Below are positions 41,858-49,675 of a stretch of 64,000 bases of DNA, one piece after another; the stretch's first letter is position 1; every line of letters begins with the position of its first letter. The position numbers were made by a program, and so were the translations under genes. The stretch is from the NCBI GenBank assembly GCA_036388855.1, contig DASVRA010000023.1, positions 1-64,000 of the forward strand. The letters are read 5' to 3'. The notes below the pieces were generated by a model that was not told where the DNA came from, ran no database searches, and was given only the letters and a program-made list of their open reading frames with translations. The stretch comes from DASVRA01 sp036388855. Lineage in GTDB: Bacteria > Pseudomonadota > Alphaproteobacteria > Caulobacterales > Caulobacteraceae.

Positions 41858-42556
41858 TCAAGCGGCGTCGTGCAGGATGATCCCCAGGGTGCGGCGGCGG
41901 CCGGCGCGCACCTCCGAGACGCCGTGGCGCAGCGGGCGGCGGTGGACGCCGCGCGAGCCCTGCGCGGGCCGCTCGCGCACCGCGAAGATCACCGCCTCGC
42001 CCTGGCGCAGGGGGATAACGTGGGGCCGCGACTGCTGGCGCGGGCGCTGCTCGACCAGCACGAACTCGCCGCCCTCGAAATCGCGGCCGGGCTCGTCCAG
42101 CAGCACCGCCATCTGCAGCGGGAAGACATGCTCGCCGTAGAGGTCCTGGTGCAGGCAGTTGTAGTCGCCGGGGCCGTAGCGAAGCATTAGCGGCGTCGGC
42201 CGCGTCTGCCCCGCCGCGTGGCAGCGTACGAGCCACTCGCGCAGCGAGAGCGGGAACCGCCGGTCCTCCCCCAGCCGCTCGGCCCAGGCGTTCGCTGCCG
42301 GCGCCAGGCGCTGGTAGAGGCCGTCGCGCAGGTCCTGCACCAACTCCGGCAGCGGATAGGCGAAGTAGCGGTACTCCCCCTGGCCGTAGCCGTGCCGCGC
42401 CATCACCACGCGCGAGCGGAATCGCGCCTCGTCCTCGTACAGGTCAGCGACCATGGCGCAGGTTTCGGGCGAAAGCAGCGGCCCGGTCAGCGCCCAGCCG
42501 CGGGCGTCGAGTTCGCCAATGATCCGCGCCCAGTCCAGCCGGTTCAGCGCTGTCAC
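41858..42556 (-). CDS. 2OG-Fe(II) oxygenase coupled to an Ada-like zinc protein
   Basis: GTG at 42556 overlaps the stop of the gene upstream (GTGA); 232 residues. The double-stranded beta-helix contains H136 and D138 (NCLHQDLYGEH), H211 (LRHGVSEV) and R221 before TLGIILHD. These are the expected iron and 2-oxoglutarate ligands. GRDFEGGEFVLVEQRPR is a typical strand of the superfamily. Translational coupling to a methyl-phosphotriester-type zinc domain hints at a role in alkylated nucleic acid or protein repair, but it is not a close AlkB by motif (no RxxxxxR end pattern that I can confirm). Substrate unknown. Confidence 0.8.
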   Translation of the reverse strand: MTALNRLDWARIIGELDARGWALTGPLLSPETCAMVADLYEDEARFRSRVVMARHGYGQGEYRYFAYPLPELVQDLRDGLYQRLAPAANAWAERLGEDRRFPLSLREWLVRCHAAGQTRPTPLMLRYGPGDYNCLHQDLYGEHVFPLQMAVLLDEPGRDFEGGEFVLVEQRPRQQSRPHVIPLRQGEAVIFAVRERPAQGSRGVHRRPLRHGVSEVRAGRRRTLGIILHDAA

Positions 42557-42792
42557 CGCGCCGCCGCCTCGTCGGGCCTGCAGCGCATGCAGGCGCGGTA
42601 GCCGGCCGCGCGCGCGGCCTCCACGCTGTCGAACCACGTGACGTTCTTGCGCAGCGGCCGACCCGGACAGCTTGGCCGGCAGTAGACGCCGGTGGTCTTC
42701 ACCGCGGTCCAGAAGCGGCCGTCGGCGGCGCGCTCGCGCCTTTGGCCGGCGGCCCAGCGTTCGTCGTCGGTGGCGTAGGCGGAGAGGGTCAT
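42553..42792 (-). CDS. Stand-alone Ada-type metal-binding domain protein
   Basis: 79 residues that align with the N-terminal zinc domain of Ada. The pattern is TTGVYCRPSCPGRPLRKNVTW with C38 and C42, then AGYRACMRCRP with C68 and C71. The spacing is almost the same as Ada C38, C42, C69 and C72, where C38 takes methyl groups from DNA phosphotriesters. No HTH or methyltransferase domain follows; instead the stop overlaps the start of a 2OG-Fe(II) oxygenase. It could sense or repair phosphotriesters, or simply bind DNA or zinc. Confidence 0.85.
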   Translation of the reverse strand: MTLSAYATDDERWAAGQRRERAADGRFWTAVKTTGVYCRPSCPGRPLRKNVTWFDSVEAARAAGYRACMRCRPDEAAAR

Positions 42793-42861
42793 GGGCTTGC
42801 TCCTTGAGCCGGGCGGAGTCTGCCCCTCGGGGGAGGCGGCGTCATTCCGAAGCTTGCGGCT

Positions 42862-43623
42862 CTAGTGGCTCGCCATGGTGCTGGGATCGCGCAGGACGGC
42901 GCCGGTCAGGTGGGCGTCTTTGGCGCGGCTCGGCAGCTGCCAAGCCGCGAGCGCCGCCACATACCAGGTCTGGCGCGGGTGGAACCAGGGCAGGGCGCGA
43001 CCGACCAGGCCGGCTTCGCCGATCAGGTCCAGCACGTGCTGGGGGCGGTAATCGACGCAGGAGGGATAGACCCATCCCGCGTCGCCCTGGGTCGGCTGTC
43101 CCGGCCATTCGTGCACGAAGGTGCAGGCGATCAGGCCGGTAGGTTTAAGCACGTGGCCGAACCGGACCAGCACCCGCAGGGCGAGGTCACGGGCGGTGTG
43201 CGACAGGATCGACTGGGCGAGGATGAAGTCGAACCGCTTGCCGAAGCCGTCCACCCGGAAGTCGTCGTTGTGCAGGAACACCGGCCGCTTGATGCGGATC
43301 TGGTCCGCCCCGACCTCGCGCGCGACCGCGTCCTCGATCAGCCAGCGGTTCGGCTCCACGCCGTGGTAGCGGCCGGGGTTGAGGTAGGGGATGAACAGCC
43401 GCCCCGCCCGGAGCGAGCCGCAGCCGAAGTCGAGCAGGTCGTGGTGCTCGCGCAGCCCCAGCGCGCACAGCAGCCGGAACTGCGAAGCGCCCATCAGGTC
43501 ATAGTCGGTCGGAGGGCCCACATAGGCGGTGTAGTGCTCGTCGCCCGGCGCCAGCGCCCTGGCCTTCTTCCGGCTCAGCCGCCGTGTGGACTGGGCCTCG
43601 TCGTCTCGATCATCCCCGTCCAC
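42862..43623 (-). CDS. Class I SAM-dependent methyltransferase
   Basis: GTG at 43623 has GGAGG five bases upstream and gives 253 residues. It overlaps the end of tipF by 14 bases. SAM motif I is HDLLDFGCGSLRAGRLFIPYL, followed by an acidic YHGVEPNRWLIED motif II and DFILAQSILSHT (motif for post-I). The start is very polar (DGDDRDDEAQSTRRLSRKK). Its location behind tipF suggests co-expression. The substrate is unknown; the conserved core does not look like any rRNA methyltransferase I know. Confidence 0.8.
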   Translation of the reverse strand: MDGDDRDDEAQSTRRLSRKKARALAPGDEHYTAYVGPPTDYDLMGASQFRLLCALGLREHHDLLDFGCGSLRAGRLFIPYLNPGRYHGVEPNRWLIEDAVAREVGADQIRIKRPVFLHNDDFRVDGFGKRFDFILAQSILSHTARDLALRVLVRFGHVLKPTGLIACTFVHEWPGQPTQGDAGWVYPSCVDYRPQHVLDLIGEAGLVGRALPWFHPRQTWYVAALAAWQLPSRAKDAHLTGAVLRDPSTMASH

Positions 43624-44875
43624 CGGCCCTCCGCCTCAGCGATGCGCGCAGCACCTCCACCGGCGGGTCGGTCTCCGCCAGCACGGCGTCCTTAATGGCG
43701 CGCGGTTCGCCAAACAGATGGCCCTGGCCGTAGGCGATGTCGAGTTCCAGGATGTCGATTACCTGCCGCTCGCTCTCCACCTTCTCCGCGATCACCTCGG
43801 CGCCGTAGCGCCGGGTCAGGGCTGCGAAGTCGCCGGCGTAGATGTCCTTGAGCGCGCGGGGGCGCTCGGCCTCGGGGTTCAGCAGCTGGTCCAGCAGCAC
43901 CTCGGCGGAAATCTTCAGAAAGCTGACGTCGGCGCGCTGCAGCTCGCGGAAGTCGAGGTCGAGGGTGGAGATCTTGTCGATGGAGAAGCGGAAGCCGAGG
44001 TCGGCGAGCTTGGCCATGTTGCGCGCCTCGACCGGGCCGCGCGCCTCGAACGCCGCCTGGCCGAGCTCGAAGATCAGCCCGCCGGCCATGTCCTTGTTCT
44101 CGGCGAGGAAGTCGAGGAACTGAGGGAAAAACACCTCGTCGCGCAGCGAGGTGAGCGAGACATTGCAGAAGATGCCGACCTTGCGGTCCTGACGGGCCAG
44201 CCGGCGCACGATCTGGACACAGCGGAACAGTAGCAGGTTGTCGATGGCGCTGACCAGCCCCTCGGGCTCCGCCACAAGCAGGTATTGGGCCGGCATCAGC
44301 ACCCGGCCTTCCGCGTCGCGCAGGCGGGAGAAGCCTTCGTAGAAGACCGTGCGCCGCTGGGGCAGGCCCACGACCGGCTGCAGGTAGAGATCGACCCGGT
44401 TCTCGGCCAAGGCCTCGCGCACGGTAGCCAGCAGCCGGGCCGATTCGCCTTCGTCGGGGCGGGAGGGCTGGCCATGCTGGGGCTGCGGCGCGGCCAGCCG
44501 CTGCTCAAGGCTCTGGCTCATCCGCTGGACCAGGCCCTCCAGGATGCGGACCTCGCCGGTTAGCTCCTCCGAGGCGTGCACCGCGCCGTCCTCCACGGTG
44601 CGGGTGAGGAGCTCCAGCTTGCCTTCGATGCGGCCGAGAACCGCGGCCGCCTCCGCCTGGGCCTCCCGCAAACGGCCGACCTCCTCCGTGACCGCCCGCT
44701 GCTCCCGATTGCGTCCGGTCAGGCCCTGGAGGCCGAGCGACAGGGCCAGCCCCGCCGCCATTCCCGCCGCCGCGGCCGCCGCCGCGCCGCCGCCGACGCG
44801 CCATATCAACAGCGCGATGGTGACGGCCAGCACGATCGAGGCGGCTCCAGCGAGCCCTTGGGTCAGTCTGCGCAT
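43610..44875 (-). CDS. tipF: TipF-like membrane protein with degenerate EAL domain
   Basis: 421 residues: two N-terminal membrane helices (about 12-28 and 30-52), a coiled coil (about 56-130, EEVGRLREAQAEAAAVLGR), and an EAL domain (about 145-400). EAL becomes FYEGFSRL. The DDFGTG loop is replaced by SIDKISTLDLDF, while the Asn of FCNVSL, the Lys of VSFLKIS and the Glu of IAEKVES remain. Phosphodiesterase activity is unlikely. This architecture is that of Caulobacter TipF, a c-di-GMP receptor that places the flagellum at the pole. Identity is inferred from layout. Confidence 0.78.
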   Translation of the reverse strand: MRRLTQGLAGAASIVLAVTIALLIWRVGGGAAAAAAAGMAAGLALSLGLQGLTGRNREQRAVTEEVGRLREAQAEAAAVLGRIEGKLELLTRTVEDGAVHASEELTGEVRILEGLVQRMSQSLEQRLAAPQPQHGQPSRPDEGESARLLATVREALAENRVDLYLQPVVGLPQRRTVFYEGFSRLRDAEGRVLMPAQYLLVAEPEGLVSAIDNLLLFRCVQIVRRLARQDRKVGIFCNVSLTSLRDEVFFPQFLDFLAENKDMAGGLIFELGQAAFEARGPVEARNMAKLADLGFRFSIDKISTLDLDFRELQRADVSFLKISAEVLLDQLLNPEAERPRALKDIYAGDFAALTRRYGAEVIAEKVESERQVIDILELDIAYGQGHLFGEPRAIKDAVLAETDPPVEVLRASLRRRAGGRG

Positions 44876-44891
44876 GGGCCCTCAGCCCCTC

Positions 44892-44925
44892 GAATCGAGA
44901 GGTAGTATCGACCGGTTAACGAGTC
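44892..44925. promoter_or_regulatory. Possible cell-cycle control elements upstream of tipF
   Basis: Within 50 bases upstream of the tipF ATG lie two GANTC methylation sites (GAATC 44892-44896, GAGTC 44921-44925). There is also a GGTTAAC sequence (44914-44920) like a single CtrA half-site. The full TTAA-N7-TTAA is not present, so control by CtrA or by CcrM methylation is only a possibility. Confidence 0.25.
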
Positions 44926-45034
44926 GCGTCACCCTCGCGCCGTTGCCCACTTGCCACAGCTTGGCCGTTGACCCCGCGCCGGGGGAACGGTGATATGGCT
45001 GCTGACTCGGTAGCGAGTGAAGAGGGGCATTCCA

Positions 45035-47413
45035 ATGACCAGGAAACGTGCGGCTCTGCTGTTGAGCGTGGCGGCGGCGGCGATGACGGCGGCCTCGGCC
45101 GCGCCGGCCTGGGCGCAGGAGGAGTCCGGCGCGACCCAGGTGGAAGAAGTGATCGTGACGGCGACCAAGCGGGCCGAGACCATCCAGGACGTCCCCTTCT
45201 CGATTAACGCCCAGACCCAGGAGGACATCCAGAGGACCGGCGCGGTGACCATCGAGGACCTGTCGCGCAACGTCGCGGGCCTGTCGGTCCAGAACCTCGG
45301 CCCCGGGCAGAGCCAGGTGTCGGTGCGCGGCGTCTCGGCCGGCCAGGTCGTGCGCGACCAGCCGGGCGTGAAGGAGCAGGTCGGCATCTACCTCGACGAG
45401 TCGGTGATCTCGCTGTCGCTGTTCACGCCGGACATCGACCTGTTCGACCTCAACCGCGTGGAGACCCTCCGCGGACCGCAGGGGACCCTGTTCGGCTCGG
45501 GCTCGGTCGGCGGCACCATCCGCTACATCACCAACCAGCCGAAGCTGGGCGTGTACGAGGGCCAGGTGGAGGCCAACGCCAATGTGGTCGAGGAGGACGA
45601 CCTCGGCGGCTGGCTCAAGGGCGCCGTGAACGTGCCGATCGGCGACACGGCAGCGCTGCGTCTGGTCGGCTACCACACCGTGTATGCCGGCTTCATCGAC
45701 GCCCTACGCGAGGACGGCACGGTGGACGACAACGTCAACGACGGCAGCCGCACGGGCGTGCGCGCCTCGTTGCTGTTCCAGCCGACCGATAATATCAGCA
45801 TCACCCCGCGCGTCGTCTACCAGCAGGTGCGCGCCGGCGGCTTCAACCGGCAGGAGGTGTTCAACCTCTTCGCCAACCCGTTCACCACCACCCGCCCGGC
45901 GGTGAGCTTCGGCGAGCGCGAGCAGTTCCTGCTGCTGGACGAGGAGTTCAAGGACGACTTCCTGCTGGCCGACCTGACCGCCTCGTTCGACCTCGGCTGG
46001 GTTAACCTGACCTCGATCACCACCTTCATCGACCGCGACATCCTGGTCAGCCGCGACGCCAGCGCCTTGACCGGCAGCGTCTCGGTAGACCTCGGCTTCC
46101 CGGGCGCCGCGGTGCTGCTGCCCTCGAACCTGCGCGACACCACCAAGCTGAGGCAGTTCACCCAGGAGGCCCGCCTGGCCTCCACCGGCGAAGGGCCGTT
46201 CCAGTGGCTGGTCGGCGTGTTCTACTCGAACGTCGACCGCACCTATAACCAGCGGCTGCCCACCCCAGGCTACGACGCCTACACCGACCTTGTCTTGGGG
46301 GCCGGCACCTCGGCCGCGGTGGCCAACGGCTTCCCCGCCGATTCGCCCTACAACTCCTTCCTGCCCTACGACATCCAGCAATGGGCGGTGTTCGGCGAGG
46401 CCAGCTACCAAATCGGCAAGCTGACCCTGACCGCGGGCGGCCGCTTCTACGACTTCGAGGAAGAGCGTCAGTTCAAGTCGGGCGGCCTGTTCTCCAACGG
46501 CGACAACCGCACCGACAAGACCGCGTCGGACGGCTTCACCCCCCGCGTGCTGGTCAGCTACGAGGCGACCGAGAACATCACCTTCAACGCCCAGGCCTCC
46601 CAGGGCTTCCGGCTCGGCGGCGTCAACGACCCGCTGAACCTGCCGCTCTGCACGCCCGAGGACGAGGCGATCTTCGGGAGCTTCCAGGACTATGACGACG
46701 AGACGCTGTGGAACTACGAAGGCGGGATGAAGTCGCGGTTCGGTCCGCTGACCTTCAACGGCGCGGTCTACTACACCGCCATCAAGAACCTGCAGGTGAC
46801 GCTGGACGCCGGCTCGTGCTCTTCGCGGATCGTGTTCAACGTGCCCGAGGCGCACACCGTCGGGGCCGAGGCGGAAATCACCCTGCGGCTGGCCGAGGGC
46901 CTGGACCTGGGGGCTTCGCTGAGCGTGGTGGAGGCCGAGTTCGACTCCACCGTGCGGGCCGGCAACGGCGACGTGATCGGCGGCATCCGCGAGGGCAACC
47001 GGCTGCCGTCGGTGCCCGAGCTGCAGCTGGCGGTCAACGCCGCCTACACCCGCAGGCTCACCGACACGATGAGCGGCGTCTTCACCGCCTCGTACCAGCA
47101 CATCGGCAGCCGCTTCACCCAGCCGAGCGACCAGGAGAATAACCCGCGCTCGTTCGTCTCCGGCCTGCCGTTCGGCGGCGCGACCGGCAAGGAAGCCACG
47201 GTCGTGGACCTGGAGCTGCCCAGCTACAACCTGGTCAACCTCAGCGCTGGGCTGCAGATGGACAACGGGACCGACGTGATCGTCTACGCCAACAACGTGT
47301 TCGACGAGAACCCGCTGCTGTCCTTCGACCGCGAGCGGGGCGGCCGCGCCCGGTTGGGCTTCCAGGTGGGTCAACCGCGCACCATCGGGGTGACGCTGCG
47401 CAAGACGTTCTGA
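45035..47413 (+). CDS. TonB-dependent outer-membrane receptor
   Basis: ATG 45035 has AGAGGGGC upstream and starts a signal peptide (LLLSVAAAAMTAASAAPAWAQ); 792 residues. A TonB-box-like EEVIVTATKRAETIQDVPFS is followed by the plug domain (VSVRGVSAGQVV, VETLRGPQGTLFGSGSVGGTI). A 22-strand barrel with repeated aromatic strands follows, ending in GFQVGQPRTIGVTLRKTF. The EVIVTATKR and plug signatures match the sphingomonad/caulobacter receptors used for sugars, terpenoid or other organic substrates rather than known siderophores. It is followed by an FAD oxidoreductase, hinting at uptake and oxidation of one substrate. Confidence 0.92.
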   Translation: MTRKRAALLLSVAAAAMTAASAAPAWAQEESGATQVEEVIVTATKRAETIQDVPFSINAQTQEDIQRTGAVTIEDLSRNVAGLSVQNLGPGQSQVSVRGVSAGQVVRDQPGVKEQVGIYLDESVISLSLFTPDIDLFDLNRVETLRGPQGTLFGSGSVGGTIRYITNQPKLGVYEGQVEANANVVEEDDLGGWLKGAVNVPIGDTAALRLVGYHTVYAGFIDALREDGTVDDNVNDGSRTGVRASLLFQPTDNISITPRVVYQQVRAGGFNRQEVFNLFANPFTTTRPAVSFGEREQFLLLDEEFKDDFLLADLTASFDLGWVNLTSITTFIDRDILVSRDASALTGSVSVDLGFPGAAVLLPSNLRDTTKLRQFTQEARLASTGEGPFQWLVGVFYSNVDRTYNQRLPTPGYDAYTDLVLGAGTSAAVANGFPADSPYNSFLPYDIQQWAVFGEASYQIGKLTLTAGGRFYDFEEERQFKSGGLFSNGDNRTDKTASDGFTPRVLVSYEATENITFNAQASQGFRLGGVNDPLNLPLCTPEDEAIFGSFQDYDDETLWNYEGGMKSRFGPLTFNGAVYYTAIKNLQVTLDAGSCSSRIVFNVPEAHTVGAEAEITLRLAEGLDLGASLSVVEAEFDSTVRAGNGDVIGGIREGNRLPSVPELQLAVNAAYTRRLTDTMSGVFTASYQHIGSRFTQPSDQENNPRSFVSGLPFGGATGKEATVVDLELPSYNLVNLSAGLQMDNGTDVIVYANNVFDENPLLSFDRERGGRARLGFQVGQPRTIGVTLRKTF

Positions 47414-47475
47414 GGCCGCCCACCCCCGACGGTGTGTGGCTTGACGCCGCCGGGGGCATGGGAGGAGACGAGCAC

Positions 47476-48708
47476 GTGGTCTCGAGCACGCGCAGGCAGG
47501 TGATGGAAGGCGGGCTGAGCGCTGGAGCGGCGAGCGTCGCCAAGCCGCTCGCGGGCGCCGCAACCTACGACGTGGCCGTGGTCGGGGCGGGGGTTTTCGG
47601 GACCTGGACCGCCTGGCGGCTGCAACAGGCGGGCAAGCGGGTGGCGCTGATCGACGCCTGGGGGCCGGCGCACGCGCGCGCTTCCTCGGGCGGGGAATCG
47701 CGCCTGACCCGCACCGCCTACGGCGCCGACGAGGTCTACAGCCGCTGGGCCTGGGAGTCGCTGAAGGACTGGAAGCGGCTGTCGGCCGAAGCGGGGCTGC
47801 CGCTGTTCCACGAAACCGGCGTGCTGTTCTTCTTCGGCCGCGAGGAACCGTACGTGCGCCAGACGCTGGAGGTCCACCGGCGGCTGAAGCTGCCCACCGA
47901 AACCCTGGACCGCGCGGAGATGGCGCGGCGGTTCCCGCAGATCGACTTCAGCGGCGTCGAGATCGGCATCTACGAGCCGCGGCTGGGCGCGCTGATGGCG
48001 CGGCGCGCGGTGCAGACGCTGAAGGAACGGTTCGTGCGCGGGGGCGGGACGTACCTGCAGGCCGCGGTCCTGCCGCCGCCGGAGGGCGCGGCGCTCACGG
48101 CGATCGAAACCACGGCGGGCTCCGTGGCGGCTGGCCAGTTCTGCTTCGCCTGCGGACCCTGGCTGCCCAAGCTGTTCCCGGGCCTGCTGGCCGGCCGCAT
48201 CTTCCCGACGCGCCAGGAGGTGTTCTTCTTCGCTCCCAAGGCCGGCGACCGGCGCTTTGAGCCGGGGCGGCTGCCCGGCTGGGCCGACTTCAACGAAGGC
48301 GACATCTTCTACGGCTTCCCCGACCTGGAGGCCCGCGGCTTCAAGATCGCCCACGACCAGCACGGCCCGCCGATGGATCCCGACACGGGCGACCGCACCC
48401 CCTCCCCCGCCGCGCTGGCCGAGGCGCGCGCCTACATGCGCCGTCGCTTCCCCGCGCTGGCTAAACGGCCGCTGAACGAGGCGCGCGTCTGCCAGTACGA
48501 GAACAGCTCCAACGGCGATTTCCTGATCGACCGCCACCCGCGCTGGTCCAACGTGGTGCTGCTGGGCGCCGGCTCCGGCCACGGCTTCAAGCACGGCCCC
48601 GCCGTGGGCTCCGCCGCCGCCGGCCTGCTGCTCGACCCGAGCCGCCCGGCCGAGGCCCGCTTCTCCCTGGCCACCAAGGCCGTGCGCCAGGACCGCGCGG
48701 TGCACTAG
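47476..48708 (+). CDS. FAD-dependent oxidoreductase (DAO/sarcosine-oxidase-like), possible Tat substrate
   Basis: GTG 47476 is preceded by GGAGGAGA; a start at ATG 47458 is possible. 410 residues. The N terminus STRRQVMEGGLSAGAAS has a twin-arginine pair followed by a weakly hydrophobic segment. The Rossmann fold comes next (YDVAVVGAGVFGTWTAWRLQ, GxGxxG at 37-42). The SGGESRLTRTAY stretch and the C-terminal SNVVLLGAGSGHGFKHGPAVG segment match the DAO family. The substrate is probably an amine, amino acid or hydroxyl compound brought by the adjacent receptor. It lies 63 bases after the receptor stop. Confidence 0.83.
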   Translation: MVSSTRRQVMEGGLSAGAASVAKPLAGAATYDVAVVGAGVFGTWTAWRLQQAGKRVALIDAWGPAHARASSGGESRLTRTAYGADEVYSRWAWESLKDWKRLSAEAGLPLFHETGVLFFFGREEPYVRQTLEVHRRLKLPTETLDRAEMARRFPQIDFSGVEIGIYEPRLGALMARRAVQTLKERFVRGGGTYLQAAVLPPPEGAALTAIETTAGSVAAGQFCFACGPWLPKLFPGLLAGRIFPTRQEVFFFAPKAGDRRFEPGRLPGWADFNEGDIFYGFPDLEARGFKIAHDQHGPPMDPDTGDRTPSPAALAEARAYMRRRFPALAKRPLNEARVCQYENSSNGDFLIDRHPRWSNVVLLGAGSGHGFKHGPAVGSAAAGLLLDPSRPAEARFSLATKAVRQDRAVH

Positions 48709-49586
48709 CCGGCGAAGCGCCGCACGGGCAGCCCCGTCAGCCCCAGCCCCCGCACGGCGAACAGCGCGCCCGACAACGGCGCCGCCGCCAGCTCCGCCTC
48801 GCCCAGCCCGACCCGCGCGCTGGTGACGTAGAGCACGTCGAGCGCATCGCCGCCGAAGCAGGCGCTGGTCACCTGAGGCGCCGGGACGTCCAACGTGCGT
48901 TCGGCGGTCCCATCCTCTAGGTACCGGGTCAGCCGCCCGGCCCCCCAGGCGGCGTTCCACAGGCCGCCCCCCGCATCGAGGGTGAAGCCGTCGGGATGGC
49001 CCTCGCCCTCGGCCAGCTGACGGAACAGGCGCGGGTTCTGGGCACGGCCCGTTTCCATGTCGAAGCCGTAGGCGTGGATCGCGCCCTTGCCGCTGTCAGC
49101 GAAGTACATGGTGCGCCCGTCGAGGCTCCACTCCGGCCCGTTGGTGACCACGAAGCCCGCGTCGAAGCGGGTCAGCGTCAGGTCCGGGTCGAGCCGGTAG
49201 AGGTGCCCGGTCGGCCGCTGCTCCTCGTCGTCCATGGTTCCAGCCCAGAAGCGGCCGCGCGCGTCGCACTTGCCGTCGTTGAGCCGGTTGGTCGGCATGT
49301 GCGGCTCGGGGTCGAGCAGCCGCTCGATCGCTCCGGTCGCCGGATCAAAGACGGCAAAGCCGCTCTTGAGCGAGACCAGCAGGGTGTCGGACTTCTCGCG
49401 CAAAGCCACCGCCCCCACCCGCTCGGGCATCGGCCAAGTGTCGAGCGCGCCGTCCCCGGGGTCGAAGCAGTGGATCGCCGGCGCCTTGATGTCCACGAAC
49501 CAGAGCCGTCGGCGCCGGTCGTCCCAAACCGGCCCCTCGCCCAGCAGGCACCTGGCGTCCAGCACGCATTCCACAACCGGCGACAT
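48705..49586 (-). CDS. SMP-30/gluconolactonase/LRE family protein
   Basis: Six-bladed propeller lactonase. ATG 49586 gives 293 residues, the family length; the longer frame upstream is antisense to mutY. Metal ligands expected are E17 (LLGEGPVWDD), N149 (VVTNGPEWS) and the Asp of GHPDGFTLD. The NRLNDGKCDARGRFWAGTM motif is a family signature. It is convergent with the FAD oxidoreductase, and they share a CTAG stop. It may hydrolyse a sugar lactone produced in the same catabolic route. Confidence 0.9.
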   Translation of the reverse strand: MSPVVECVLDARCLLGEGPVWDDRRRRLWFVDIKAPAIHCFDPGDGALDTWPMPERVGAVALREKSDTLLVSLKSGFAVFDPATGAIERLLDPEPHMPTNRLNDGKCDARGRFWAGTMDDEEQRPTGHLYRLDPDLTLTRFDAGFVVTNGPEWSLDGRTMYFADSGKGAIHAYGFDMETGRAQNPRLFRQLAEGEGHPDGFTLDAGGGLWNAAWGAGRLTRYLEDGTAERTLDVPAPQVTSACFGGDALDVLYVTSARVGLGEAELAAAPLSGALFAVRGLGLTGLPVRRFAG

Positions 49587-49675
49587 CGGAGGTCTTATCC
49601 CTTTTGATCCGAACCGGGTGTTTGGACGAGAGGACGAGGCTTGCAAAGCGCCGCCGACGCCGGTCAGGTCTGGGC

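Noticed and set aside
45704..47563. A 619-codon open frame on the minus strand opposite the TonB receptor
   Set aside because: High-GC antisense shadow. It lacks any family motif, has skewed Arg/Val/Gly/His composition, and the plus strand encodes a complete receptor.
47371..48960. A 529-codon minus-strand frame opposite the FAD oxidoreductase
   Set aside because: Antisense shadow with low-complexity Arg/Ala content; the plus-strand oxidoreductase has clear motifs.
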